Source of the DNA: Dictyocoela muelleri
Lineage: Eukaryota > Microsporidia
Reading direction: 5' to 3'
NCBI GenBank assembly: GCA_016256075.1
Contig: SDVU01000772.1
Coordinates: forward strand, 1 to 10,634
Length of the DNA stretch: 10,634 bases
Positions 1-7,149 of the stretch are shown one piece after another; the stretch's first letter is position 1, and each line of letters opens with the position of its first letter. Under the pieces are notes generated by a model. The model made no database searches. It saw only the letters and a program-made list of their open reading frames with translations, and had not been told where the DNA came from. Both the position numbers and the translations under genes were made by a program.

Positions 1-204
1 AGGCTATCGACAATACCGTAGCATAATTCTGAAACAATAATGTTTCACTACAACTATAAAAGGATACCGGATTTTGTCTTCACGATGGTTATGAATAGTA
101 GCGGTTATTTTCAGACAATTATAAATAAACAAAATTCAACTTGCATTAAAAATATATTTACTTATTACATATTAAATGGCAATCCACCATGGGGGATCAC
201 GTCA
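1..204 (+). repeat. 5' LTR (first ~4 bases off the window)
   Basis: This is a direct repeat of 3746-3954 with about 94% identity by eye. The ends follow the TG...CA rule: the 3' copy starts TGATAGG and both copies end GTCA. The two copies stop matching right after GTCA, which sets the boundary at 204. It contains a TATA box (55-62) and an AATAAA sequence near 124-129 that could serve 3'-end formation. Confidence 0.93.
55..62 (+). promoter_or_regulatory. LTR TATA box
   Basis: The sequence TATAAAAG is a textbook TATA box and is kept unchanged in the 3' LTR at 3804-3811. It sits about 130 bases before the first gag-like ATG at 189, as expected for the U3 promoter of an LTR element. Confidence 0.6.
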
Positions 205-985
205 TCTTGAATTCAAGATCAATTTGCCAGAAAATAAAAAATAACCTCGATGTACTAGTTAACAGTCTACCCAAACCAATTGAAAAAACATATTTCGACC
301 ATGAAGTGCCTAACACAGGAGTAAAGGTTAAAAGAAAATTACCTTTATTTGATTCATTCTCAATTGATCTCTTTGAGGCCATTAAAATCTTCAGAAATAC
401 TGTATCATTAACAATTACGTTACCGACGACATTCTGAATGTTTTTAAATCTTTGTGTACAGAAGAAATTTCAGAACTCATTAACACTATTAATGATATTG
501 AGTCAATTTTTACAAAAATATTACAACTTAAATATCCTGAAAATTTATCAACAAGATTCAATAGATATCTTAACGACCTAAAACTGCAGAATTTTCAAAC
601 GATCGAAATCTACAAATTTACAAATTTACAATTGATGAAACAATTAAAAGAATTACAATTCATAAAGGATACTCTAAGCGAATAACACGACTTTCAAATG
701 ATACTTTAATGAATGGAATAGATGAAAAAATCTTATTAAAATTAGTTTCAGACGGAATTACAGATCCTATAAGAGTTTATGAAAGAATAAATGAAGTAGA
801 AAAATATATTATTATCCAGTTTAAACGTATTTGATAAAAAAATATTTCATGAAAAAAAAACTTTAAAAAAACATAATAAATGGTGCAAACATCACAAAAG
901 TAAGTCACGTGACGATAAAGAATGTTTAGTTCAGAAAAGAAACTTTGAACAAAAAATAAACAACATTGAGAATTACTCTTTACCT
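189..985 (+). pseudogene. gag: gag-like region of the Ty3/gypsy fossil
   Basis: Lysine- and asparagine-rich coding sequence starts at the ATG at 189, which lies inside the last 16 bases of the 5' LTR in the context CCACCATGG. Starting gag within the LTR is known from elements such as Ty1. Translations suggest mostly helical protein without recognisable motifs, and no CCHC zinc knuckle was found by eye. The gag assignment rests on position before the protease. The region is broken. Confidence 0.6.
205..218. other. 14-bp palindrome at primer-site position
   Basis: TCTTGAATTCAAGA is a perfect 14-bp palindrome that begins on the base after the 5' LTR. This is where a tRNA primer-binding site, usually beginning TGG, would be expected; no TGG-led site is seen there. 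It is absent after the 3' LTR, so it belongs to the internal region of the element. Whether it takes part in priming is inference. Confidence 0.4.
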
Positions 986-1320
986 TTTATATATGCAAAA
1001 TTTAATATGTATACTTCTTTAAAAATTTTAATAGATTCAGGTGCTGAAAAATCATTTATTAATCACGATATAATTCAAAAAAAAATTTGAAATTGATAAA
1101 ATTTCTATAATTTCTATAAAAACAGCCAAAGGTACAGCACAAAAATCATTAGGGGAAACTAATCTCATTTTAAATTATAAAAATAATATAAACATAAATT
1201 TAAAACTGAACGTTTTAGAAAATCTTCAAGAAGATATAATTTTGGGAATAGATTTCTTGCAATCAGATAAAGCTGAACTACGTCTATCTAATAATGAAAT
1301 AAAACTATATAAATCCTCAA
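985..1320 (+). pseudogene. retroviral-type aspartic protease region (fossil)
   Basis: A translation near 1030-1065 reads LIDSGAEKSFI, the active-site D-S/T-G-A signature of retropepsins. About 60 residues on, near 1240-1260, ILGIDFL matches the second conserved hydrophobic-G-x-D-F/W-L block of Ty3/gypsy proteases. The domain would process the polyprotein. It lies between the gag-like region and the reverse transcriptase, as expected. Its reading is broken. Confidence 0.85.
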
Positions 1321-1514
1321 TAAAATTAAACTACCCGAAAACAACAGAATATCTTTCACTTAGTACTACAGACGATAACACTCAAAATCAGGAAAATAAA
1401 ATAAACAAAATTATTAGTGATTACAACATTACTATAGATAATAATAGGCCTATCAAAAATTCAACATTCACAATACCAATTAACAAGGCAGAGATTATAG
1501 TCCTCAACCCTTAA

Positions 1515-2140
1515 AGAATTCCTTTACTTTAGAAACTTTATTGGAAAAAGAAATTGAAAATCTATTAAATCGAAAAATTATTAGCGATCACAATCATTAT
1601 TCGCGTCTCCATGTTTCATTAAAAAGAAGATAGATGGATCTGGAAGGCTTTTAATCGATTATAGATACCTAAATAAGATATCATTACCTTTTCAGTACCA
1701 ATTTCCAGATATTTTTAACAGTTTTCACAAATTCAAAGATGCAGTATATTTTTCAAAAATAGATTTGAAAAAGAGTTTTTTTTACCAAGTATTTATTTCA
1801 CCAAAAGACCAGCATAAGACAGCCTTTATTACAAGTTCTGGTAAATATGAATTTACAAGAATTCCCTTTGGCTTGCTTAATGCACCTAAATATTTCCATA
1901 ATTTTATAACAGAAATTTTATATGGAATTCCAAACATCACAGTTTTTGTTGATGAAATATTGATATTTGCGAAAACTCTTAATGAACACTATAATATTTT
2001 AAATCATATTTTGAAGAAACAGGGAGAAAGAAATGCAATAATAAATTTAGACAAATCAGAATTTGAAAAAACTGAAATAAATTTTCTCGGATTTACAATA
2101 TCAAATGGAAAATGTACGCCAAAAAAAAAGCAGACTTGAG
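1515..2140 (+). pseudogene. pol: reverse transcriptase region (fossil)
   Basis: Family landmarks appear in order: RLLIDYRYLNK near 1650, FSKIDLKKSFFYQ near 1750, a KTAFIT block near 1820, FTRIPFGLLNAP near 1850-1885, the palm-core VFVDEILIFAK near 1940-1970 and the connection block INFLGF near 2080. The spacing and the FGLxNAP motif place it in Ty3/gypsy rather than Ty1/copia. It would copy the element's RNA into DNA. Length is near the usual RT core. The region is part of a broken element. Confidence 0.93.
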
Positions 2141-2149
2141 AATTTTGTA

Positions 2150-2760
2150 AAATGGGAAAACCCTTCCACAAAAAAACAACTTCAAAAACTTTTAGGGAAA
2201 ATCAATAGGTATAGGAATTTTATCCCAAATATAAGTCTGAAATTAAAAAATCTGTATGACATATTAAAAATCAGATCTACTAAAATATCAATTAAAGACG
2301 ACAAAATGAAACCAGTACAAGAAATTTACGACTTAATCTATGACAAAATTTATTTATTTATTCCTGATATAAACAAAAAAATTATTATACACTCTGATTC
2401 TAGTAAACATACAATCGGAGCTGTTTTAAACCAATATAATGGTGTCATTGACCATTATAGTAAAAAATTAAATCCCAGTCAGATGAACTATTCTATAGTT
2501 GAAAATGAAATGTTTGCTATATATATGTCAGTAATGAAATGGAAGTGACTTATTAGTAACTCAAAAATTGTTGTGTATACAGGCAACAAAAATCTTCTTG
2601 GAAAAAGTAATGATTTTGATAAAAAGACAAATCGATGGAAAGCAAGCTTATCAGATCTTTAAATCGAGTATAAACATATTAATGTTAATGAAAATATAGT
2701 TGCAGATGAATTATCCCGAAATAAAAAAGGCTTTATTAAAGTTGAAGAAGTACTTGAGGC
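2150..2760 (+). pseudogene. pol: RNase H region (fossil)
   Basis: Sequence such as KKQLQKLLGKINRYRNFIP near 2170-2230 is the RT connection segment that precedes RNase H in Ty3/gypsy elements. HSDSSKHTIGAVLNQ near 2390-2435 matches the start of the RNase H domain, and SKKLNPSQMNYSIVENEMF near 2460-2515 matches its glutamate-bearing helix (usually NYsxxEkExLA). NVAD-like sequence near 2695-2720 (VADELSR) matches its end. The domain would degrade RNA in the hybrid. It is broken. Confidence 0.88.
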
Positions 2761-2789
2761 TAATAACACACAATTTGAAACAAAAATCA

Positions 2790-3734
2790 AAAAATAAAAA
2801 GAATTTCACATCTCACATGGCCACCCAGGCTTCATTAATTCATTCTTAATACTTCTAAAAAACAATATGCTTGATAAAAATGACACTAAAACACTAAAAT
2901 ACTTTATTAGAACATGCCATTATTGTCAAAAGTATAAAAATGGTCCTCGTATTTGGGAAAAATATTGGTCATATTTTGACTAAAGTTTCTTTAGAACATA
3001 AGGGTACTAATGTATATGGTCCTTTCTCAGCTGATAATTACAAAAATGAATTTAATACAAATAAACTATTTATAATTACATTACAGATAGGTGTAGTAGG
3101 TTCACAAGAGTAAAATTCTCTAGTAAAATTACATAAAAAGACATACAAAGCATTCAAAGAAGAATGGCTAAGCACATTCAAACTTCCTAATCAATTCTTC
3201 AGATAACGCCAATACTCTACATCTGAATATACTAAAAAATATTTCCAATCTCTTCAAATTAAACAATTACATTCATCGCCATTCGACCCAACTGGCAACT
3301 CATTATCTGAAAGAATAAATAAATCTATATGTGATATCTTAAAAATTTATAAAGGTTTGAAAATTAAAATAATAAAAGAACTGGTTGAAAATCGATTAAA
3401 TAAAATCGTCAACACATCTACTAAAATGACAGCTGATGAGATAATAAAAAATAAAAACAAATTGAATCTACAACTAAAACTGAATCTTCGAAAATTTAAG
3501 TTTCAAATATCTTATACATGTAAAGCTGGCGACGAAATTCTAATTCGAAAACATATTTATTCAAAGCTAGAATCTCGTTATTTATGTCCAAACATCATAA
3601 AAAGGATATCTAATGATAAACAGCGTATTTACTACGAAGATGAAAAAGGTGTATTAAATTATCGTAATGTGAAACAAGTTATTCCTTATTGGAGAAGCGA
3701 GGTGTCATGTAATGACCTTATTAAGACACTTTAA
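2790..3734 (+). pseudogene. pol: integrase region (fossil)
   Basis: The HHCC zinc-binding domain is visible near 2810-2940 (SHGHPGF, then CHYCQKYKNG). The catalytic core follows, with SPFDPTGNSLSERINKS near 3280-3330 carrying the conserved final glutamate helix (usually hPqtnGlvEr.n). The 3' part (3357-3734) has the C-terminal GDEILIRK and a later NYRNVKQVIPY segment typical of Ty3/gypsy integrases (GDxVll...kL...y.GP). No chromodomain was recognised. The region ends 12 bases before the 3' LTR and no clear polypurine tract is seen. It is broken. Confidence 0.87.
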
Positions 3735-3745
3735 GTCTAAAACAA

Positions 3746-3954
3746 TGATAGGCTATCGACAATACCGTAGCATAATTCTGAAACAATAATGTTTCACTAC
3801 AACTATAAAAGGATACCGGATTTTGTTAGCACGATGGTTAAGAAAAGTAGCGGTAATGTTCAGACAATTATAAATAAACAAAATTCAACTTACATTAAAA
3901 ACATATTTATTTATTGCATATTAAATGGCAATCCACCATGTGTGGATCACGTCA
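3746..3954 (+). repeat. 3' LTR, 209 bp
   Basis: Direct repeat of 1-204, starting TGATAGG and ending GTCA. The TATA box is at 3804-3811. The base after the end begins GTACT, the likely target duplication, but the matching left flank is off the window. A small open frame at 3789-3977 is simply LTR sequence. Confidence 0.93.
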
Positions 3955-3958
3955 GTAC

Positions 3959-4006
3959 TAATTCGTTGAATTCTTAATTTGCCGAATTCTTAATTCGCTG
4001 AAAAAT
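3959..4006 (+). repeat. Left 16-bp iteron array (3 units)
   Basis: Three head-to-tail units of 16 bp start at 3959, 3975 and 3991, with consensus TAATTCGCTGAATTCT. The core AATTC-GCT-GAATT is itself a palindrome around a 3-base centre. The third unit decays at its right end. It matches the right array at 6700-6747 in inverted orientation. Confidence 0.75.
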
Positions 4007-4637
4007 ATAAAATTTTTGAACTTTAATGAAAATTACATTTTATAAATGTTGTGAAAAATTAATAATTAAAAAAAATATATGTTTTAAATATTTATAATAT
4101 ATATTTTAAAATAAATCTGATTGGGGTTTCATCGAATACTTATATAACATCATGTTTTAGTTATTTTGGTGTCTATTCAAAAATAGATTTTTTAGTACTG
4201 AGTCAATCAAATGACAAGAATTAGACAAAAAAGGGCAATCAAAAAATGATAGAAATATGTTTTTGATAAGATATCGATGTTATATTATCATAAACCGAGT
4301 TATAAAAAAAATATTCTTTTAATGGAAATGTGTATGGCAAAAATAAAAGTTTATATATATATACTCTTTTTTAAGAATAAATTTTTGTACCCAAATCTGC
4401 TAATATCACGTCGAGATCTTATCGAAAAGATATTTTGGGATTTTTTAAAAACATATTTTTTATCATTTTTTGATTACCCAGATCTAATTATTTGTCATTT
4501 TGGAGCTCGTTACCAAATTTTTACAACAAGCATATTTTTATTTCTTTCTTTCCTTATCCAAAAAATTTGTTCAAGCTGATTATAAAAAATTATATTTTCA
4601 CGGCTAATTAAGAGTAAAAAAATAATTCAATAAATTA
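4007..4637. repeat. Gene-free A+T-rich stretch with imperfect inverted repeat
   Basis: No coding family was recognised. The main structure is an imperfect inverted repeat: 4195-4320 read forward resembles 4370-4520 read in reverse complement. The best block is AATCAAAAAATGATA at 4240-4254, matched on the other strand near 4463-4477, followed on both arms by an AAATATGTTTTT block and by GATAAGAT-TCGA-GT. An open frame at 4277-4579 runs through this repeat and has no family resemblance, so I do not call it a gene. The right edge (4624-4637, AATTCAATAAATTA) looks like one more worn 16-bp iteron cut off by the Tc1-type insertion. Confidence 0.5.
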
Positions 4638-4798
4638 CAGGGTATTTCATTTTTATATGTACAACATTTCATTTTTATATGTACAACATTTTATTTTTAT
4701 ATATACAAGATTTCATTACTATATGTACAAAATTTTATTTTTATATATACAAGATTTCATTTTTATGTGTACAAAATTTCATTTTTATTTACATTTTT
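4638..4798 (+). repeat. Left terminus and 22-bp iteron array of the Tc1-type element
   Basis: After the 7-base tip CAGGGTA, units of 22 bp with consensus TTTCATTTTTATATGTACAA(CA) start at 4645, 4667, 4689, 4711, 4733 and 4755; a partial seventh starts at 4777. The tip and units together form the terminal inverted repeat. Confidence 0.9.
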
Positions 4799-4999
4799 TT
4801 AAAAAATTATACACCCCTTAAAATGAAGATAAAACTTAGAAAAACGATAACCAGAGAGCTGAGAGATTTAGTAATATCTTTGTATATTACAGATGGGTAT
4901 AATGTAGGACGAATATCAGTTATAACTAAACTTCATAGACATACTGTAAGAAAGATTCTCCGTGATCATGATGATGGTTTAAATTTCCTGGTTACGGCC

Positions 5000-5031
5000 C
5001 ACTAGTTCCAAATTCCACTAGTTCCAAAATA
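5000..5031 (+). repeat. Left 16-bp iterons of the inner foldback (2 units)
   Basis: Two head-to-tail 16-bp units start at 5000 and 5016, consensus CACTAGTTCCAAATTC. They are the outermost repeated part of the left arm. Confidence 0.85.
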
Positions 5032-5412
5032 TTATAAGATATTGTTTAATACACTTTATTAAGTAAATGAAATATTAATAAATTAATAGCAAAAAGTCTG
5101 AATTGAAATTTTTGTTTAAAAAAGTTACAGTTCGTTTTTGTTAACATATTTTAATAATGGCTACAGTAGGCTTAACTCATTATTTTTAAAATTTTTATCA
5201 CGATCGAATTATTTATTTTTTCGATGTAATGAAAGACTTATAAATTCTGAGATAGAAATCTATTAAAAATTGAGTTAAGCCAAAATTCCTATTTACTATG
5301 TTTACAAAAACGAATTATAATTTTTTAAAAAACAATTTCAATTCAGACTTTTTACTTAAAACTTATTAATATTGATTTACTTATTTAAAGTGTATTAAAC
5401 AATATCTTATAA

Positions 5413-5476
5413 TATTTTGGAACTAGTGGAATTTGGAACTAGTAAAATTTAGAACTAGTGGAAATTGGAACTAGTG
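5413..5476 (-). repeat. Right 16-bp iterons of the inner foldback (4 units)
   Basis: Four 16-bp units of the same CACTAGTTCCAAATTC consensus lie in inverted orientation. The right arm thus has twice as many units as the left, which explains why the right arm is longer. Iterons at transposon ends are commonly binding sites for a transposase; that role here is inference. Confidence 0.85.
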
Positions 5477-6468
5477 GCTATCACGAAATTTCCTATCTTC
5501 TGGAAAAAAATAAGCCAAAATTGTAAGGAAATGAATTCTTTTTTTCTCCATCAGAGCAAGCCATATATAACAGTCTTTAATTTAATAATTCTATGGTTCT
5601 ACGAGAAGTAAAAACCATAATCGCCGATTCACACAAACTTGTCTCTCTCTGTTCAGAAAATTTGTCGCAAAATAAGATTAGTTGGCCTTACACAAAAAAG
5701 ATCGACATCTGTTTCAAATGAAAGAAATTCTGTTTGAAGAATTATTGAAAGAAAAATTTTTGCAACGGATATAAGTTGAATTTCTGATGAAAATCTAGTT
5801 TTTCTTGATGAAACCGGTTTTAAAGAACATATTAAAAAGTCGTATGGTTATTATTTGTAAAAACAGTAAGGCGTATATTACTGTACCAGCGAACAGAAAA
5901 GTTAACCGAAGTTTACCCTGCTCTATAAATTCAAGGGGCATCAGTGGATATGAATATTTGACAGGATCATATAATTCAAATTTGTTTTTGAGATTTCTCG
6001 AGCGTGTACTACTTCTATATTTTATATCAAACCCGAAAAAGCATTCTAATAATGGATAATGATAGAATTCATAAAACAAATAACGTATTATCTTTTCTGC
6101 AAGAAAAAAGAATAATATACAAATTTAACATCCCATATAATCCATAACTTAACCCAATAGAGTAATTTTTTTTCAACATTAAAATCAAAATTTGTTACAG
6201 CAAAATTAACATACTCTGAGATGGCAACAGAGAATTTGATTGATAAAGTTTGTTCTATTGCTAACAATTATTCGCTACAGTGTTTAGGATTCTATAGAAA
6301 TATGAGAAATTGTCTTGAGAAGGCTAAGAGAGGGGAAACGTTTATTTAATTAATAACAGATAATTTAAGATTTTTGTATTACAGATTTAAATAGGGTTAC
6401 GAGGCATGTTTTAGTTTTTTTTGTTTGGATATAATTTTTTCCAGACATATTGTTTTTATCACAAAATT

Positions 6469-6695
6469 TAAATGTCATATAAAAATAAAGTGTTGTACAT
6501 ATAAAAATGAAATGTTGTATATATAAAAATGAAATGTTGTATATATAAAAATGAAATGTTGTACATATAAAAATGAAATGTTGTACATATAAAAATAAAA
6601 TGATGTACATATAAAAATGAAATGTTGTACATACTAAAATGAAATGTTGTACATATAAAAATGAAATTTTGTACATTTAAAAATGAAATACCCTG
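6469..6695 (-). repeat. Right terminus and 22-bp iteron array of the Tc1-type element
   Basis: Nine full 22-bp units start at 6491 and every 22 bases to 6667, with a worn partial unit at 6469-6490. On this strand the consensus is TGTTGTACATATAAAAATGAAA. The array ends in the tip TACCCTG (6689-6695). A minus-strand open frame at 6365-6676 is only a reading of this array. Confidence 0.9.
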
Positions 6696-6699
6696 TAAT

Positions 6700-6747
6700 A
6701 ATTCAGCGAATTGAGAATTCAGAGAATTGAAAATTCAGCGAATTGAA
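6700..6747 (-). repeat. Right 16-bp iteron array (3 units)
   Basis: Units start at 6700, 6716 and 6732, consensus AATTCAGCGAATTGAA. This is the inverted counterpart of 3959-4006. It begins two bases beyond the TA that flanks the Tc1-type element. Confidence 0.75.
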
Positions 6748-6763
6748 ACACCATGATATTATA

Positions 6764-7047
6764 TGTTGACCACATCCATAGCTGCCAACCCGGAGAGTTG
6801 TCTCCTACCGTGGTCTGTGACTTTTGGTTCCTGGTGTTCCAATAATACGTCACTTCCTAAGCTATCCAGAAGTCCAGCTGTATACGCGATTCTCGTTTTA
6901 TCAATGACTCAGCATGATACAGATAATTAGAGGCTTTTAATAATTCGTATTTCTACTATTTTTGCCGAGATGCGTCGCAGCACTCATCGCCTCACACCTA
7001 AGAAAGTCCCTTCTGCTTCATTGTAATATTAGACCAAGTCTTAATCA
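6764..7047 (+). repeat. 284-bp dispersed repeat, copy 1 (solo-LTR-like)
   Basis: This is a direct repeat of 9953-10236 with roughly 80-85% identity by eye. It is visibly richer in G+C than its surroundings. It starts TGTTGAC and ends AATCA, following the TG...CA rule of LTRs. Shared blocks include CATCCATAGCTGCC, CCGGAGAG, CCAGCTGTATACGCGAT (6874-6890), AATGACTCAGCA and CCGAGATGCGTCGC. It lacks an open frame and I see no clear target duplication. It may be a solo LTR of an unplaced family, or another short interspersed repeat. Confidence 0.75.
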
Positions 7048-7149
7048 GCTAAAAATTAAAAGATTCTAAATTAAAATATGCTCCTATTGTCCGAAATATT
7101 GGAACAGTACTGAAATATTCATAATATCAATTAAATAAGAAAAGTAAAG

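Larger units (their letters stand above)
1..3954 (+). mobile_element. Ty3/gypsy LTR retrotransposon, broken fossil
   Basis: Two direct repeats of about 205-209 bp (1-204 and 3746-3954) bracket an internal region whose translations show, in order, gag-like sequence, an aspartic protease, reverse transcriptase, RNase H and integrase. Integrase following RNase H is the Ty3/gypsy (Metaviridae) order. The first LTR bases lie outside the window: position 1 matches 3750, so about four bases are missing. Total length near 3.96 kb is short for the family, which is usually 4.5-6 kb. The coding region is interrupted roughly ten times and is not functional. About a dozen substitutions separate the two LTRs (near 6% by eye), so the copy is old but not ancient. 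The right side abuts a 16-bp iteron array; the left target duplication lies off the window and cannot be checked. Confidence 0.93.
4995..5478. mobile_element. Inner foldback element (MITE-like), 484 bp
   Basis: Arms at 4995-5179 and 5271-5478 are near-perfect reverse complements around a loop of about 91 bases. They share blocks such as CACTAGTTCC, ATTATAAGATATTGTTTAAT and GGCTTAACTCA. A TA lies on each side (4993-4994 and 5479-5480). Taking the element plus one TA away leaves the transposase frame open across the join for about 40 further codons, good evidence that these are the true ends. It has no coding capacity, so it must have been moved by another element's transposase. TA use suggests a Tc1/mariner/IS630-type helper, but the family is not recognised. 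The arm similarity suggests it is younger than its host. Confidence 0.88.
4823..6349 (+). pseudogene. Tc1/IS630-family DD34E transposase, broken
   Basis: The ATG at 4823 follows CCCCTTAAA, closer to the domain than the in-frame ATG at 4679, which lies in the iterons. Residues 9-50 form a helix-turn-helix (RELRDLVISLYITDG...HRHTVRKIL), the usual DNA-binding start. The frame is then split by the foldback element at 4995-5478. Downstream, GLTQKRSTSVSNERNS near 5690, ISDENLVFLDETGF with the first Asp at 5807-5809, VPANRKVNRSLPCSINSRG near 5885 and IMDNDRIH with the second Asp at 6055-6057 are classical. LNPIE near 6150 gives the Glu, 34 residues after the second Asp. The end is at a TAA at 6347-6349; the total of about 347 codons fits the family. 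Several frame changes (near 5590-5650, 5850, 6050 and 6190) and stops (for example just before LNPIE and just after it) show it cannot make protein. Confidence 0.9.
4638..6695 (+). mobile_element. Tc1/IS630-type DNA transposon, dead
   Basis: The ends are perfect inverted termini CAGGGTATTTCA...TGAAATACCCTG, each flanked by TA (4636-4637 and 6696-6697), the target duplication of the Tc1/mariner/IS630 superfamily. Next to each terminus is an array of a 22-bp unit, at least 6 copies on the left and 9 on the right, in inverted orientation. The inside carries a decayed transposase with a DD34E layout. Without the inner foldback insertion the element would be about 1.57 kb, normal for the superfamily. 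It inserted into, or at the edge of, the 16-bp iteron array whose remainder starts at 6700. Confidence 0.92.
3959..6747. mobile_element. Outer foldback element (inferred), host of the nested insertions
   Basis: Inverted arrays of one 16-bp iteron lie at 3959-4006 and 6700-6747, three units each. Between them, 4007-4637 holds a long imperfect inverted repeat. With the Tc1-type insertion (4638-6695) and one TA set aside, the host would be about 730 bp, the size and structure of a non-autonomous foldback or MITE-type element. No open frame of its own is seen. Its left end is only four bases from the LTR retrotransposon, so the left boundary and target duplication may have been lost. This is inference from symmetry. 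Confidence 0.45.

Noticed and set aside
197-382. Minus-strand open frame near the 5' LTR
   Set aside because: It lies opposite the gag-like region and has no recognisable features.
4277-4579. Plus-strand open frame of 100 codons
   Set aside because: No family resemblance; it runs straight through an imperfect inverted repeat and is likely a chance opening.
5795-6079. Minus-strand open frame opposite the Tc1-type transposase
   Set aside because: The plus strand here shows classical transposase motifs (VFLDETGF, VPANRKVNRS), so the minus frame is a shadow.
6365-6676. Minus-strand open frame with a repetitive Phe/Tyr/Ile-rich protein
   Set aside because: It is only a translation of the 22-bp iteron array at the right end of the Tc1-type element; the 22-bp period is not a multiple of 3, so it cycles through frames by chance.
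6469-6695. CRISPR array
   Set aside because: The 22-bp units are contiguous without unique spacers, are mirrored at 4645-4798, and sit at transposon ends.
6764-7047. rRNA, 5S RNA or tRNA gene in the 284-bp repeat
   Set aside because: Both strands were compared by eye with 5S and tRNA signatures; no B-box or conserved 5S core was found.
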